Shown here one piece after another: positions 7,091 to 13,848 of a stretch of 13,848 nucleotides of DNA. The first letter of the stretch is position 1; the number at the start of each line of letters is the position of its first letter. Source of the stretch: Actinomycetes bacterium (GTDB taxonomy: Bacteria > Actinomycetota > Acidimicrobiia > Acidimicrobiales > CADCSY01); NCBI GenBank assembly GCA_025464025.1, contig JAODBP010000031.1, positions 1 to 13,848 of the forward strand, written 5' to 3'. The position numbers and the translations under genes were made by a program. The notes beneath the pieces were generated by a model. It did no database searches, was not told the DNA's origin, and saw nothing but the letters and a program-made list of their open reading frames with translations.

Positions 7091-8317
7091 TTCGCGCTCG
7101 TGTTCGGGGTGGCCGCGGGCACGACCTTCGTGCTCACCCCGGTGCTGCGGTGGCTCGCGCTGCGCATGGGCGTGGTCGACCACCCCGACGAGCGCCGCGT
7201 GCACACCCAGCCCATGCCCTACCTGGGCGGCATCGCCATGCTCCTCGGCTTCCTCGCCGCCCTGGGGGTGGCATGGCGGATGCAGGGCTTCGACCCGATG
7301 TTCGAGGGTTCGTCGGTGCCGCTCGGCATCGCCATCGGCGCGGTCGTGCTCTGCGGCGTGGGCACGCTCGACGACATCCGCGAGGTCTCGGCTCCGGCCA
7401 AGACCGCCGGCATGGTGCTCGGCGGGTCGGTCATGTACCTGCTCGGGGTGAGCCTGCTGTACTTCCGGTTCCCGTTCGTCGACGGGCTCCTCGTGCTCGG
7501 CCCGGATCTCGCACCACTGGTCACGGTGCTGTGGGTGCTCGGCATGGCCAACGCCGTGAACCTGATCGACGGGCTCGACGGCCTGGCCGCGGGGATCGTG
7601 GCCATCGCCGCCGGCTCGTTCTTCCTGTACGGGCACCGGCTGGCCAACGCCGACGTCGGCCTGATCAGCCCGGACAACCCGAGCACGCTCATCGCCATCA
7701 GCGTGGCCGGCATCTGCCTCGGCTTCCTGCCCCACAACTTCAACCCGGCCCGCATCTTCATGGGCGACGGCGGCGCGCTCATGCTGGGGGGCCTCATGGC
7801 CGCGTCCACGATCATGGTGGGCGGCCAGGTCAGCGACCCCTACTCCGGCCAGGCCTTCTTCTTCTTCGCCCCCTTGTTCATCCCGTTCTTCGTGATGGGG
7901 GTGCCGATCATCGACACGGTGTTCGCCATCGTGCGCCGGGCCCGCAAGCGCGCCGGCCTGGCCGAGGCCGACAAGGACCACCTGCACCATCGGCTGATGC
8001 GGCTGGGCCACGGGCACCGGCGGGCCGTGGTGATCCTGTGGGCCTGGTCGGCGCTCCTGTCGGGCATCGCCCTGTACCCGGTGTACACGCGCAAGGGTGA
8101 CGCCATCGTGCCGATCGGCGTGGTCGCCCTGGCGCTCGTGCTCTTGACCTTCCTGCACCCCGGCGTGCGCCAGGCGCGTGAGGCCGAGGCCGAGGTGGTG
8201 GAGCTGCCCGTGCCGGGTGAGGCACCGGCCGACGGCGGGCCCGTGCCGGCTGACGCGAACGGCGACGCCGCGGCCGTCGGCGCCGCGGCCGAGGAGCCCG
8301 AGCCCCTGCGCCCCTGA
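7073..8317 (+). CDS. wecA: Undecaprenyl-phosphate GlcNAc-1-phosphate transferase (WecA/MraY family)
   Basis: An integral membrane enzyme that transfers a sugar-1-phosphate, most likely GlcNAc-1-P, from UDP-sugar to undecaprenyl phosphate, starting surface polymer synthesis. The 414-aa protein has about ten hydrophobic segments. Conserved cytoplasmic motifs are in family order: DHPDERRVHTQPMPYLGG (36-53), the Asp pair in TLDDIRE (100-101), NLIDGLDGLAAG (163-174), HNFNPARIFMGDGG (221-234), and the His-rich DKDHLHHRL (300-308) that distinguishes WecA/TagO-type enzymes from MraY. ATG 7073 has GAGGG 8 nt upstream. The C-terminal tail after ~380 is Ala/Glu/Pro-rich and probably disordered. In mycobacteria the homologue rfe/wecA sits at the same place before the atp operon and initiates arabinogalactan linker synthesis. 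The exact sugar here is inferred from family and synteny. Confidence 0.92.
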   Translation: MPSTAAFALVFGVAAGTTFVLTPVLRWLALRMGVVDHPDERRVHTQPMPYLGGIAMLLGFLAALGVAWRMQGFDPMFEGSSVPLGIAIGAVVLCGVGTLDDIREVSAPAKTAGMVLGGSVMYLLGVSLLYFRFPFVDGLLVLGPDLAPLVTVLWVLGMANAVNLIDGLDGLAAGIVAIAAGSFFLYGHRLANADVGLISPDNPSTLIAISVAGICLGFLPHNFNPARIFMGDGGALMLGGLMAASTIMVGGQVSDPYSGQAFFFFAPLFIPFFVMGVPIIDTVFAIVRRARKRAGLAEADKDHLHHRLMRLGHGHRRAVVILWAWSALLSGIALYPVYTRKGDAIVPIGVVALALVLLTFLHPGVRQAREAEAEVVELPVPGEAPADGGPVPADANGDAAAVGAAAEEPEPLRP

Positions 8318-8319
8318 AC

Positions 8320-8377
8320 GGTCCCTGACCGGCGCTGGTCCCGTGCGGCCGGCCGGCTCCGACCCGACAGGGACCAG
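8320..8377 (+). promoter_or_regulatory. Mutually exclusive stem-loops between wecA and the SGNH gene
   Basis: The arm CAGGGACCAG (8368-8377) can pair with GGTCCCTG (8320-8327) through its first eight bases or with CTGGTCCC (8335-8342) through its last eight. Both pairings are perfect and cannot form together. No T run follows, so this could be a terminator with two registers or a switch; function is not shown by the sequence. Confidence 0.4.
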
Positions 8378-8388
8378 TTCGTTGTGAC

Positions 8389-8394
8389 TACGCT
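8389..8394 (+). promoter_or_regulatory. Candidate -10 hexamer TACGCT before the SGNH lipoprotein gene
   Basis: TACGCT ends 8 nt before GTG 8403, and the 8 nt between contain no Shine-Dalgarno, which fits a leaderless transcript. No clear -35 is seen. The hexamer matches the one before the PIG-L gene. Confidence 0.4.
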
Positions 8395-8402
8395 TTGCGG
8401 CC

Positions 8403-9176
8403 GTGACGCCCGCCCCCCAGCGACGACGCCGTCCTGTCCGCCTGCTGGTGGCGCTCGTCGCGCTCCCGCTCCTCGGCGCGACCCTGACCGCGTGCACGCC
8501 GCCGCCGCCGAGGGTGCTGGTGCTCGGCGACTCGATCTCGTCGGAGGTGCGCGCCAGCTCCGAGGCCACGCACTGGCTCGACCAGTCGAGCAACAACGTC
8601 GACTGGTCGGGGACCCGGTTCATGTCGGCGCCGTGCAACGGCCTGCGCGCGCTGCGCGACCTGAAGTACGTCCCCGACGTCGTGATCATCAACTACATCG
8701 GCAACAACTTCTCGTTCAGCGAGAACTGCATGAACGGCGAGCAGGGCCAGGCCCTCGTGGACCGCTACCTGCGTGACCTCGGCGCCATCGGGCGGGCCCT
8801 CAAGAACGGCCACACCCGCATCTCGATCGTCGGCTCGCCCGCCCACGCGGCCCACCGGGCCGACAGCGACGCCATCTTCACCGCCTACAAGAAGTTCGCC
8901 ACGGACCACCACCTGACGTTCGTCGACGGCGGGGCGTACCTCACCCCCGACCGCGTGCCGGTCCGCACCGCGGCCTGCCTCAAGCGCGAGACCGGCCGCT
9001 ACTGCGGCACCACGGGCGGCCCCGGCCGCAACATCATCCGCGACAAGGACCTCGAGCACCTCTGCCCCGGGCCGATCGACGTCTACAGCCGGTGCCAGAG
9101 CTACAGCTCGGGTGCGGTCCGGCTGGGCATCCAGTTCGGCGTCGCGATCGACAAGGCGGTGCTACCCCACCAGTGA
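8403..9176 (+). CDS. Predicted lipoprotein with GDS/SGNH-hydrolase-like domain
   Basis: A 257-aa exported protein. The N-terminus has an Arg-rich start, a hydrophobic core (residues 13-27) and a lipobox LTAC with the lipidated Cys at 31, so it should be anchored on the outer face of the membrane. VLVLGDSISSEV (38-49) matches SGNH block I with nucleophile S44. IINYIGNNF (95-103) could supply the oxyanion Gly/Asn, and DLEHLCP (216-222) fits the catalytic Asp-x-x-His. Six further cysteines (79, 109, 192, 201, 221, 231) could make up to three disulfides. SGNH enzymes of this kind add or remove acyl groups on glycans. Catalysis is inferred from motifs; Arg-rich context and low overall similarity leave room for a non-enzymatic relative. 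GTG 8403 has no Shine-Dalgarno. A hairpin follows the stop. Confidence 0.85.
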   Translation: MTPAPQRRRRPVRLLVALVALPLLGATLTACTPPPPRVLVLGDSISSEVRASSEATHWLDQSSNNVDWSGTRFMSAPCNGLRALRDLKYVPDVVIINYIGNNFSFSENCMNGEQGQALVDRYLRDLGAIGRALKNGHTRISIVGSPAHAAHRADSDAIFTAYKKFATDHHLTFVDGGAYLTPDRVPVRTAACLKRETGRYCGTTGGPGRNIIRDKDLEHLCPGPIDVYSRCQSYSSGAVRLGIQFGVAIDKAVLPHQ

Positions 9177-9178
9177 GC

Positions 9179-9201
9179 CCGGCCGGCTGCTCGCCGGCTG
9201 G
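9179..9201 (+). terminator. Strong GC hairpin after the SGNH gene
   Basis: CCGGCCGGC-TGCTC-GCCGGCTGG forms a 9-bp stem with one G·T pair and a 5-nt loop, starting 3 nt after the stop. There is no T run. A second inverted repeat, CCTGGC-CCA-GCCAGG (9254-9268), lies further on. Together they probably separate this gene from the atp operon. Confidence 0.55.
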
Positions 9202-9276
9202 CCGGTGGTGAGGTCGCGCTGCGACCGGGCCCCGCCCGCCGAGGATGTGTCATCCTGGCCCAGCCAGGCAACAGAT

Positions 9277-9306
9277 TTGCGGCTCTCAGGGGGGTTCCCC
9301 TAGGTT
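9277..9306 (+). promoter_or_regulatory. Candidate promoter of the atp operon
   Basis: TTGCGG (9277-9282), an 18-nt spacer and TAGGTT (9301-9306) resemble an actinobacterial vegetative promoter; transcription would start near 9313. The spacer and -10 contain the inverted repeat AGGGG-GGTT-CCCCT (9288-9301), which could be an operator or chance. The site follows two hairpins and precedes the first atp gene, where a promoter is expected. Confidence 0.45.
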
Positions 9307-9327
9307 GCGATCGTATTCACAAGCGCG

Positions 9328-9621
9328 GTGCACAGGCGCCGCCCGACCCCCAACGAGCTGCCGACCGTGGACCTGCGAGCCCGTCGAGAACTGAACAACG
9401 GCTTCGGCAACGCGCTCGCCCGTTCGTTCGAGCTCGTGGTCACGCCGATGATCTTCATCGCCATCGGCTTCGGCTTGGGGACGCTCTTCGGTGCCCGATC
9501 GGTGCTCACGTTTGCGTTCGGCGCCTTCGGCGTGATCGGCACGATCGTGCGCACGCTCCTGGGCTACGACACCGAGATGCGCCGGCACGAGCAGGAGGGC
9601 AGATGGTCGCGGCCGTCGTGA
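9328..9621 (+). CDS. AtpZ-like F0F1-ATPase-associated membrane protein
   Basis: A small membrane protein of the AtpZ/'ATPase gene 1' type, found at the head of atp operons and linked to assembly of the c-ring or to divalent cation transport in some bacteria. From GTG 9328 it has 97 aa, with two likely membrane hairpins: residues 37-55 (VVTPMIFIAIGFGLGTLFG) and 59-77 (VLTFAFGAFGVIGTIVRTL), both Gly-rich as in the family. The C-terminal tail is charged. An in-frame GTG at 9367 would give 84 aa (MDLRARREL); neither start has a good Shine-Dalgarno. Its end overlaps the next gene by 19 bases. Assignment rests on position and membrane pattern more than on strict motifs. Confidence 0.8.
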   Translation: MHRRRPTPNELPTVDLRARRELNNGFGNALARSFELVVTPMIFIAIGFGLGTLFGARSVLTFAFGAFGVIGTIVRTLLGYDTEMRRHEQEGRWSRPS

Positions 9622-10063
9622 CTCCTGCCGTCGATCCCGCCCGTGGCCCGGAGGCCGAGATCATCTCCGACATGCTGCGCCGGGGGCTGCCGGCCCTGCC
9701 GGTCCTCGTGCTCCTGGCCGGCCTCGGCTGGGGCTGGCACGGCGCGATGTCGGGGGCCTTCGCGGTCGGGCTCGTGCTGGTGAACTTCGGCCTCACCGCC
9801 ATCGTCTTGAGCGTCACCGGACGCATCTCGCCGACGGCGCTCATGGCCGGCGTCCTGGTCGGCTACGCGGCCCGCATGGGTCTCGTGGTGCTGGCCCTCT
9901 ACCTCGTCAAGCACACCTCGTGGGCCGAGATGGTGCCGCTCGGCATCGTCTTGGTGGTCACCCACCTCGGCCTGTTGTTCTGGGAGCTTCGCCACGTCTC
10001 GGCATCGCTCGCATTTCCCGGGCTGAAGCCCGCCCACCGGTCCGCACCTGAGGAGTCCTCGTC

Positions 10064-10067
<4 letters not shown>
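9603..10067 (+). CDS. atpI: AtpI-like ATP synthase I family protein
   Basis: A 154-aa integral membrane protein with four likely spans (about residues 30-46, 49-70, 79-101 and 108-128), the pattern of the ATP synthase I family, thought to help insert or assemble F0. ATG 9603 has AGGAGGG immediately upstream (9594-9600) and lies inside the end of the AtpZ-like gene (19-base overlap), so the two are translated together. The stop overlaps the TTG start of atpB (TTGA). The C-terminal tail (KPAHRSAPEESSS) is hydrophilic. Sequence conservation in this family is low, so the call depends on topology and on its place directly before atpB. Confidence 0.82.
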
Positions 10068-11096
<1,029 letters not shown>

Positions 11097-11107
11097 GGGG
11101 ATCGATC

Positions 11108-11776
11108 GTGCGCACACGCGTGCTCATGGCGGGGTTGGCCCTCGCCGCAGTTGTGTTGATCGGTTCGGCGGCGCCCGTCGTCGCCGCCGACAAGCCACCC
11201 ACGAAGTTCCCTGATCACGTCACGCAGGAGTGCTTCCACATCATCGAGAACGGTGGGACGCTCGACGACTGCCACAAGGCGCCGAGCCCGATCCTGCCGC
11301 CGACCAACGAGCTGGTGTGGGGCGCCATCTCCTTCGCTGCCGTCTTCATCCTGCTGCGCAAGCTGGCGTGGCCGGGCCTGAAGAAGGGCATGGAGTCTCG
11401 CTCCGCTCGCATCGCCAACGACCTCAAGGAGGCCGAGATGGCCAAGGAAGAGGCCAACCAGATCCTCGACGAGTATCGGGCCAAGCTGGCCGATGCCAAG
11501 GCCGAGTCGGCCCACATCATCGAGGAGGCCCGGCAGACCGCCGACGCCATGCGCCGCGAGCTCGAGACCCGCGCCGCCAGCGACATCTCCGAGATGAAGG
11601 CCAAGGCGGCCGCCGACATCGAGGCCGCCAAGGTCCGGGCCATCGACGAGCTCCGTCAAGAGGTCGCCGAGATCGCCATCGGTGCCGCCGAGCTGGTCAT
11701 CGAGCGCAACCTCGATCCGGAGACCAACAAGGCGCTCGTCGACCAGTACATCGCGCAGGTCGGGGCAGCGAGCTGA
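11108..11776 (+). CDS. atpF: ATP synthase F0 subunit b with N-terminal signal peptide
   Basis: Subunit b is the peripheral stalk that holds alpha3beta3 still against the rotor. The 222-aa protein is longer than the usual ~160-180. Residues 1-27 look like a cleavable signal peptide (MRTR, then a hydrophobic core, then APVVAADK with cleavage near 26/27). Residues 28-66 would be extracytoplasmic and contain C42 and C55, each near a His (H44, H56). The true membrane anchor is ELVWGAISFAAVFILLRKL (68-86), followed by a long charged coiled coil (about 95-200) rich in Glu, Ala and Lys. GTG 11108 is preceded by a G-rich stretch only. The next in-frame ATG lies within the signal, so the extension is not easily explained as a wrong start. 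The stop overlaps atpH as TGATG. Confidence 0.93.
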   Translation: MRTRVLMAGLALAAVVLIGSAAPVVAADKPPTKFPDHVTQECFHIIENGGTLDDCHKAPSPILPPTNELVWGAISFAAVFILLRKLAWPGLKKGMESRSARIANDLKEAEMAKEEANQILDEYRAKLADAKAESAHIIEEARQTADAMRRELETRAASDISEMKAKAAADIEAAKVRAIDELRQEVAEIAIGAAELVIERNLDPETNKALVDQYIAQVGAAS

Positions 11777-12306
11777 TGGCGTCCGACGATCGCGCCGCGG
11801 CCTATGCGGAGGCGTTCTTCCTCATCGCCAAGAGCGAGGGCGTCATCGGCGACGTCGAGGACGAGCTGTTCCGCATGGCCCGGATCCTGGAGGGCAACGA
11901 CGAGCTGCGTGACACGCTCGCCGACCCGCACATCCCGGTGGCGACCCGCCAGCAGATCGTCGACGACCTCCTCAGCGGCAAGGCACAGCCGGTCACGACC
12001 AACCTCGTGCTGCTCGTGGTCGGCCTCGGCCGCGTCCGCGAGCTCCCGGCCATCGCCGACGCGCTGGTCGCGGCCTGCGCCCGCGAGGGCAACAAGCAGG
12101 TCGCCGAGGTCCGTTCGGCCATCCCGTTGACCGACGACCAGAAGGCCCGCCTGACCGAGGCCCTCGGTCGCGCCACCGGCAAGCAGGTCGAGATCAAGGT
12201 CATCGTCGACCCAAGCATCAAGGGCGGCATCATCGCCCAGATCGGTGACACCGTCATCGACGGCTCGATTCGCACCCGCCTCGAGCAGCTCAAGCACGCC
12301 CTCTAG
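11776..12306 (+). CDS. atpH: ATP synthase F1 subunit delta
   Basis: Subunit delta links the top of alpha3beta3 to the b stalk. The 176-aa product has an ordinary length and no b-like extension: it starts directly with the helical domain (RAAAYAEAFFLIAKSEG). The C-terminal domain carries the conserved pattern VDPSIKGGIIAQIGDTVIDGSIRTRLEQL (about 145-173), including the Gly-Gly and the D-x-S-hydrophobic-R-x-x-L signature. ATG 11776 is within the atpF stop (TGATG). This differs from mycobacteria, where b and delta are fused, and from the longer delta of Streptomyces. An open frame reaching back to 11230 is a shadow within atpF. Confidence 0.95.
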   Translation: MASDDRAAAYAEAFFLIAKSEGVIGDVEDELFRMARILEGNDELRDTLADPHIPVATRQQIVDDLLSGKAQPVTTNLVLLVVGLGRVRELPAIADALVAACAREGNKQVAEVRSAIPLTDDQKARLTEALGRATGKQVEIKVIVDPSIKGGIIAQIGDTVIDGSIRTRLEQLKHAL

Positions 12307-12330
12307 GCAACTCAGGGAGATCAACGGCAC

Positions 12331-13848
12331 ATGGCCGAGCTCACGATCAACACCGACGACATCACCACCGTCCTGCGCCACCGCCTCGAGGGCTTCAAGC
12401 CCGACCTCGCCGCCGCCCAGGTGGGCCGGGTGCTCGAGGTCGGCGACGGCATCGCGCGCGTCGGGGGACTCCCCGACTGCGCGGTCAACGAGATGCTCGA
12501 GTTCGCCGACGGCACCATCGGTCTCGCCCTGAACCTGGACGAGGAGTCGATCGGTGCGGTCGTCCTGGGCGACGTCGACAACATCGAGGAGGGCCAGCCG
12601 GTCAAGGCCACCGGCGAGATCCTCTCGGTGCCGTGCGGCGACGGCCTGCTCGGCCGCGTCGTCAACACGCTCGGCGAGCCGGTCGACGGCCGCGGTGCGC
12701 TCACCAACGTCAGCACCCGCCGCATGGAGGTCCAGGCCCCCGGGATCATGGGCCGCAAGCCCGTGCACGAGCCGCTGCAGACCGGCATCAAGGCCATCGA
12801 CGCCATGACGCCGGTCGGCCGGGGCCAGCGCGAGCTGATCATCGGCGACCGCAAGACCGGCAAGTCCACCGTCGCCATCGACACGATCATCAACCAGAAG
12901 GGCCTGGGGGTGAAGTGCGTGTACGTCGCGATCGGCCAGAAGGCCTCGACCGTGGCGCAGACGGTGGCCACCCTCGACCAGCACGGGGCCATGGACTACA
13001 CGGTCGTGGTCGTCTCGCCCGCCTCGGATCCCGCGCCCTACAAGTACCTCTCGGCCTACGCCGGCTGCGCCATGGGCCAGCACTGGATGGAGAACGGCGA
13101 GCACGCGCTGGCCGTGTACGACGACCTGTCGAAGCAGGCCGAGGCCTACCGCTCGGTGTCGCTGCTGCTGCGGCGCCCGCCGGGCCGCGAGGCCTACCCG
13201 GGTGACGTGTTCTACCTGCACAGCCGCCTGCTCGAGCGGGCCGCCAAGCTCTCCGACGAGAACGGCGCCGGCTCGCTCACCGCGCTGCCGATCATCGAGA
13301 CCAAGGCCGGCGACATCTCGGCCTACATCCCGACCAACGTGATCTCGATCACCGACGGCCAGATCTTCCTCGAGGACGACCTGTTCAAGGCCGGCATCCG
13401 CCCGGCCGTGAACGTCGGCCAGTCGGTGTCCCGGGTCGGCGGCGCCGCGCAGGTCAAGGCCATGCGCAAGGCCGTCGGCACGCTGAAGGGCGACCTGGCC
13501 CAGTTCCGCGAGCTCGAGGCGTTCGCCTCGTTCGGCTCCGAGCTCGATGCCGTCTCCCAGGCCACGCTCGACCGCGGCTACCGCCTCACCGAGCTGCTCA
13601 AGCAGGGCCTCAACTCGCCGTTCGCGGTCGAGGAGCAGTCGGTGGTGCTGTACGCCGGCACCCGCGGGTACCTGGACTCGGTCCCGGTGGCCGACGTGCA
13701 GCGCTACGAAGCGGACCTGCTGGCCTGGCTCAAGGCCCGGCACCCCGACCTCCTCGACAAGATCCGCGAGACGGGCGACCTCGACGAGGACGCGCTGAAG
13801 GCGGCCCTCGAGGAGTTCACCCGCGACTTCCTTCCGTCCGAGACCGAC
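12331..13848 (+). CDS. atpA: ATP synthase F1 subunit alpha, 3' end missing
   Basis: Subunit alpha is the non-catalytic nucleotide-binding subunit of the F1 head. ATG 12331 follows AGGGAGA with usual spacing, 24 nt after the atpH stop. 506 codons are visible and the frame is still open at the window end, so little of the protein (usually 500-550 aa) is missing. Features in order: beta-barrel domain (to ~95), Walker A GDRKTGKS (172-179), GQKASTVAQ (202-210), Walker [12 protein letters not shown] (259-269) and R368 in QSVSRVGG, the arginine that reaches into the catalytic site of the adjacent beta subunit. The C-terminal helical domain ends in an acidic [14 protein letters not shown] stretch. 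gamma, beta and epsilon would be expected just downstream. Confidence 0.97.
   Translation, partial: MAELTINTDDITTVLRHRLEGFKPDLAAAQVGRVLEVGDGIARVGGLPDCAVNEMLEFADGTIGLALNLDEESIGAVVLGDVDNIEEGQPVKATGEILSVPCGDGLLGRVVNTLGEPVDGRGALTNVSTRRMEVQAPGIMGRKPVHEPLQTGIKAIDAMTPVGRGQRELIIGDRKTGKSTVAIDTIINQKGLGVKCVYVAIGQKASTVAQTVATLDQHGAMDYTVVVVSPASDPAPYKYLSAYAGCAMGQHWMENGEHALAVYDDLSKQAEAYRSVSLLLRRPPGREAYPGDVFYLHSRLLERAAKLSDENGAGSLTALPIIETKAGDISAYIPTNVISITDGQIFLEDDLFKAGIRPAVNVGQSVSRVGGAAQVKAMRKAVGTLKGDLAQFRELEAFASFGSELDAVSQATLDRGYRLTELLKQGLNSPFAVEEQSVVLYAGTRGYLDSVPVADVQRYEADLLAWLKARHPDLLDKIRETGDLDEDALKAALEEFTRDFLPSETD

Noticed and set aside
9254..9268. CCTGGC-CCA-GCCAGG as an independent terminator or operator
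   Set aside because: It has only six pairs and no T run, and such short GC palindromes are frequent here; it is mentioned only with the neighbouring hairpin.
11656..13743. Long minus-strand open frame (695 codons) opposite atpH and atpA
   Set aside because: It is antisense to highly conserved ATP synthase genes, and its Leu/Val/Asp/Gly-rich content reflects their codon pattern.

Overview
The window is very GC-rich chromosomal DNA from an actinobacterium. The backbone order prfA – prmC – tsaC – (insert) – glyA – wecA – (insert) – atpZ/atpI – atpB – atpE – atpF – atpH – atpA is the deep actinobacterial arrangement known from Streptomyces and, without glyA, from Mycobacterium (prfA, hemK, sua5, rfe, atp). 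The ordinary-length delta subunit (176 aa), without the b-delta fusion typical of mycobacteria, and the unusual inserts suggest a less-studied lineage such as Acidimicrobiia. That placement is inference; no rRNA or tRNA is present to test it.

Layout. Positions 1-2232 hold a tightly overlapping plus-strand translation-quality group: release factor 1 (5' end outside the window), its glutamine methyltransferase PrmC, and the threonylcarbamoyl-AMP synthase TsaC. Positions 2299-5643 are an accessory block between tsaC and glyA: an unrecognised 223-aa protein (+), then a minus-strand pair (family 2 glycosyltransferase and PhyH-type dioxygenase, joined by a GTGA overlap), then a plus-strand PIG-L deacetylase whose start overlaps the divergent PhyH start. 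A long imperfect palindrome (3066-3152) lies between the convergent genes. Next come glyA (5648-6886), a possible 40-codon ORF, and wecA (7073-8317), which makes undecaprenyl-linked GlcNAc-1-phosphate. A GDS/SGNH-type lipoprotein (8403-9176) follows. A candidate promoter at 9277-9306 precedes the ATP synthase operon. The operon carries both an AtpZ-like and an AtpI-like assembly protein, and runs off the window end 506 codons into atpA.

How the genes work together. PrmC methylates the GGQ glutamine of the release factor encoded just upstream. TsaC serves tRNA t6A synthesis. WecA, PIG-L, GT2, PhyH and the SGNH lipoprotein are all of kinds used in making or trimming cell-surface glycans or lipids; a joint pathway is a hypothesis only. 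The atp genes encode the F0 sector plus delta and alpha of a proton-type F1F0-ATP synthase. Its b subunit is unusual: it appears to carry a cleavable signal peptide and an extracytoplasmic Cys pair.

Most gene junctions overlap by a few bases (GTGA, TGATG, TTGA), indicating translational coupling. Three accessory genes lack Shine-Dalgarno sequences but have a TAnnnT hexamer 8-10 nt before the start codon, which fits leaderless transcripts. No stretch longer than 300 bases lacks a gene; the longest gaps are 2971-3200, 6887-7072 and 9177-9327, and their contents are listed.
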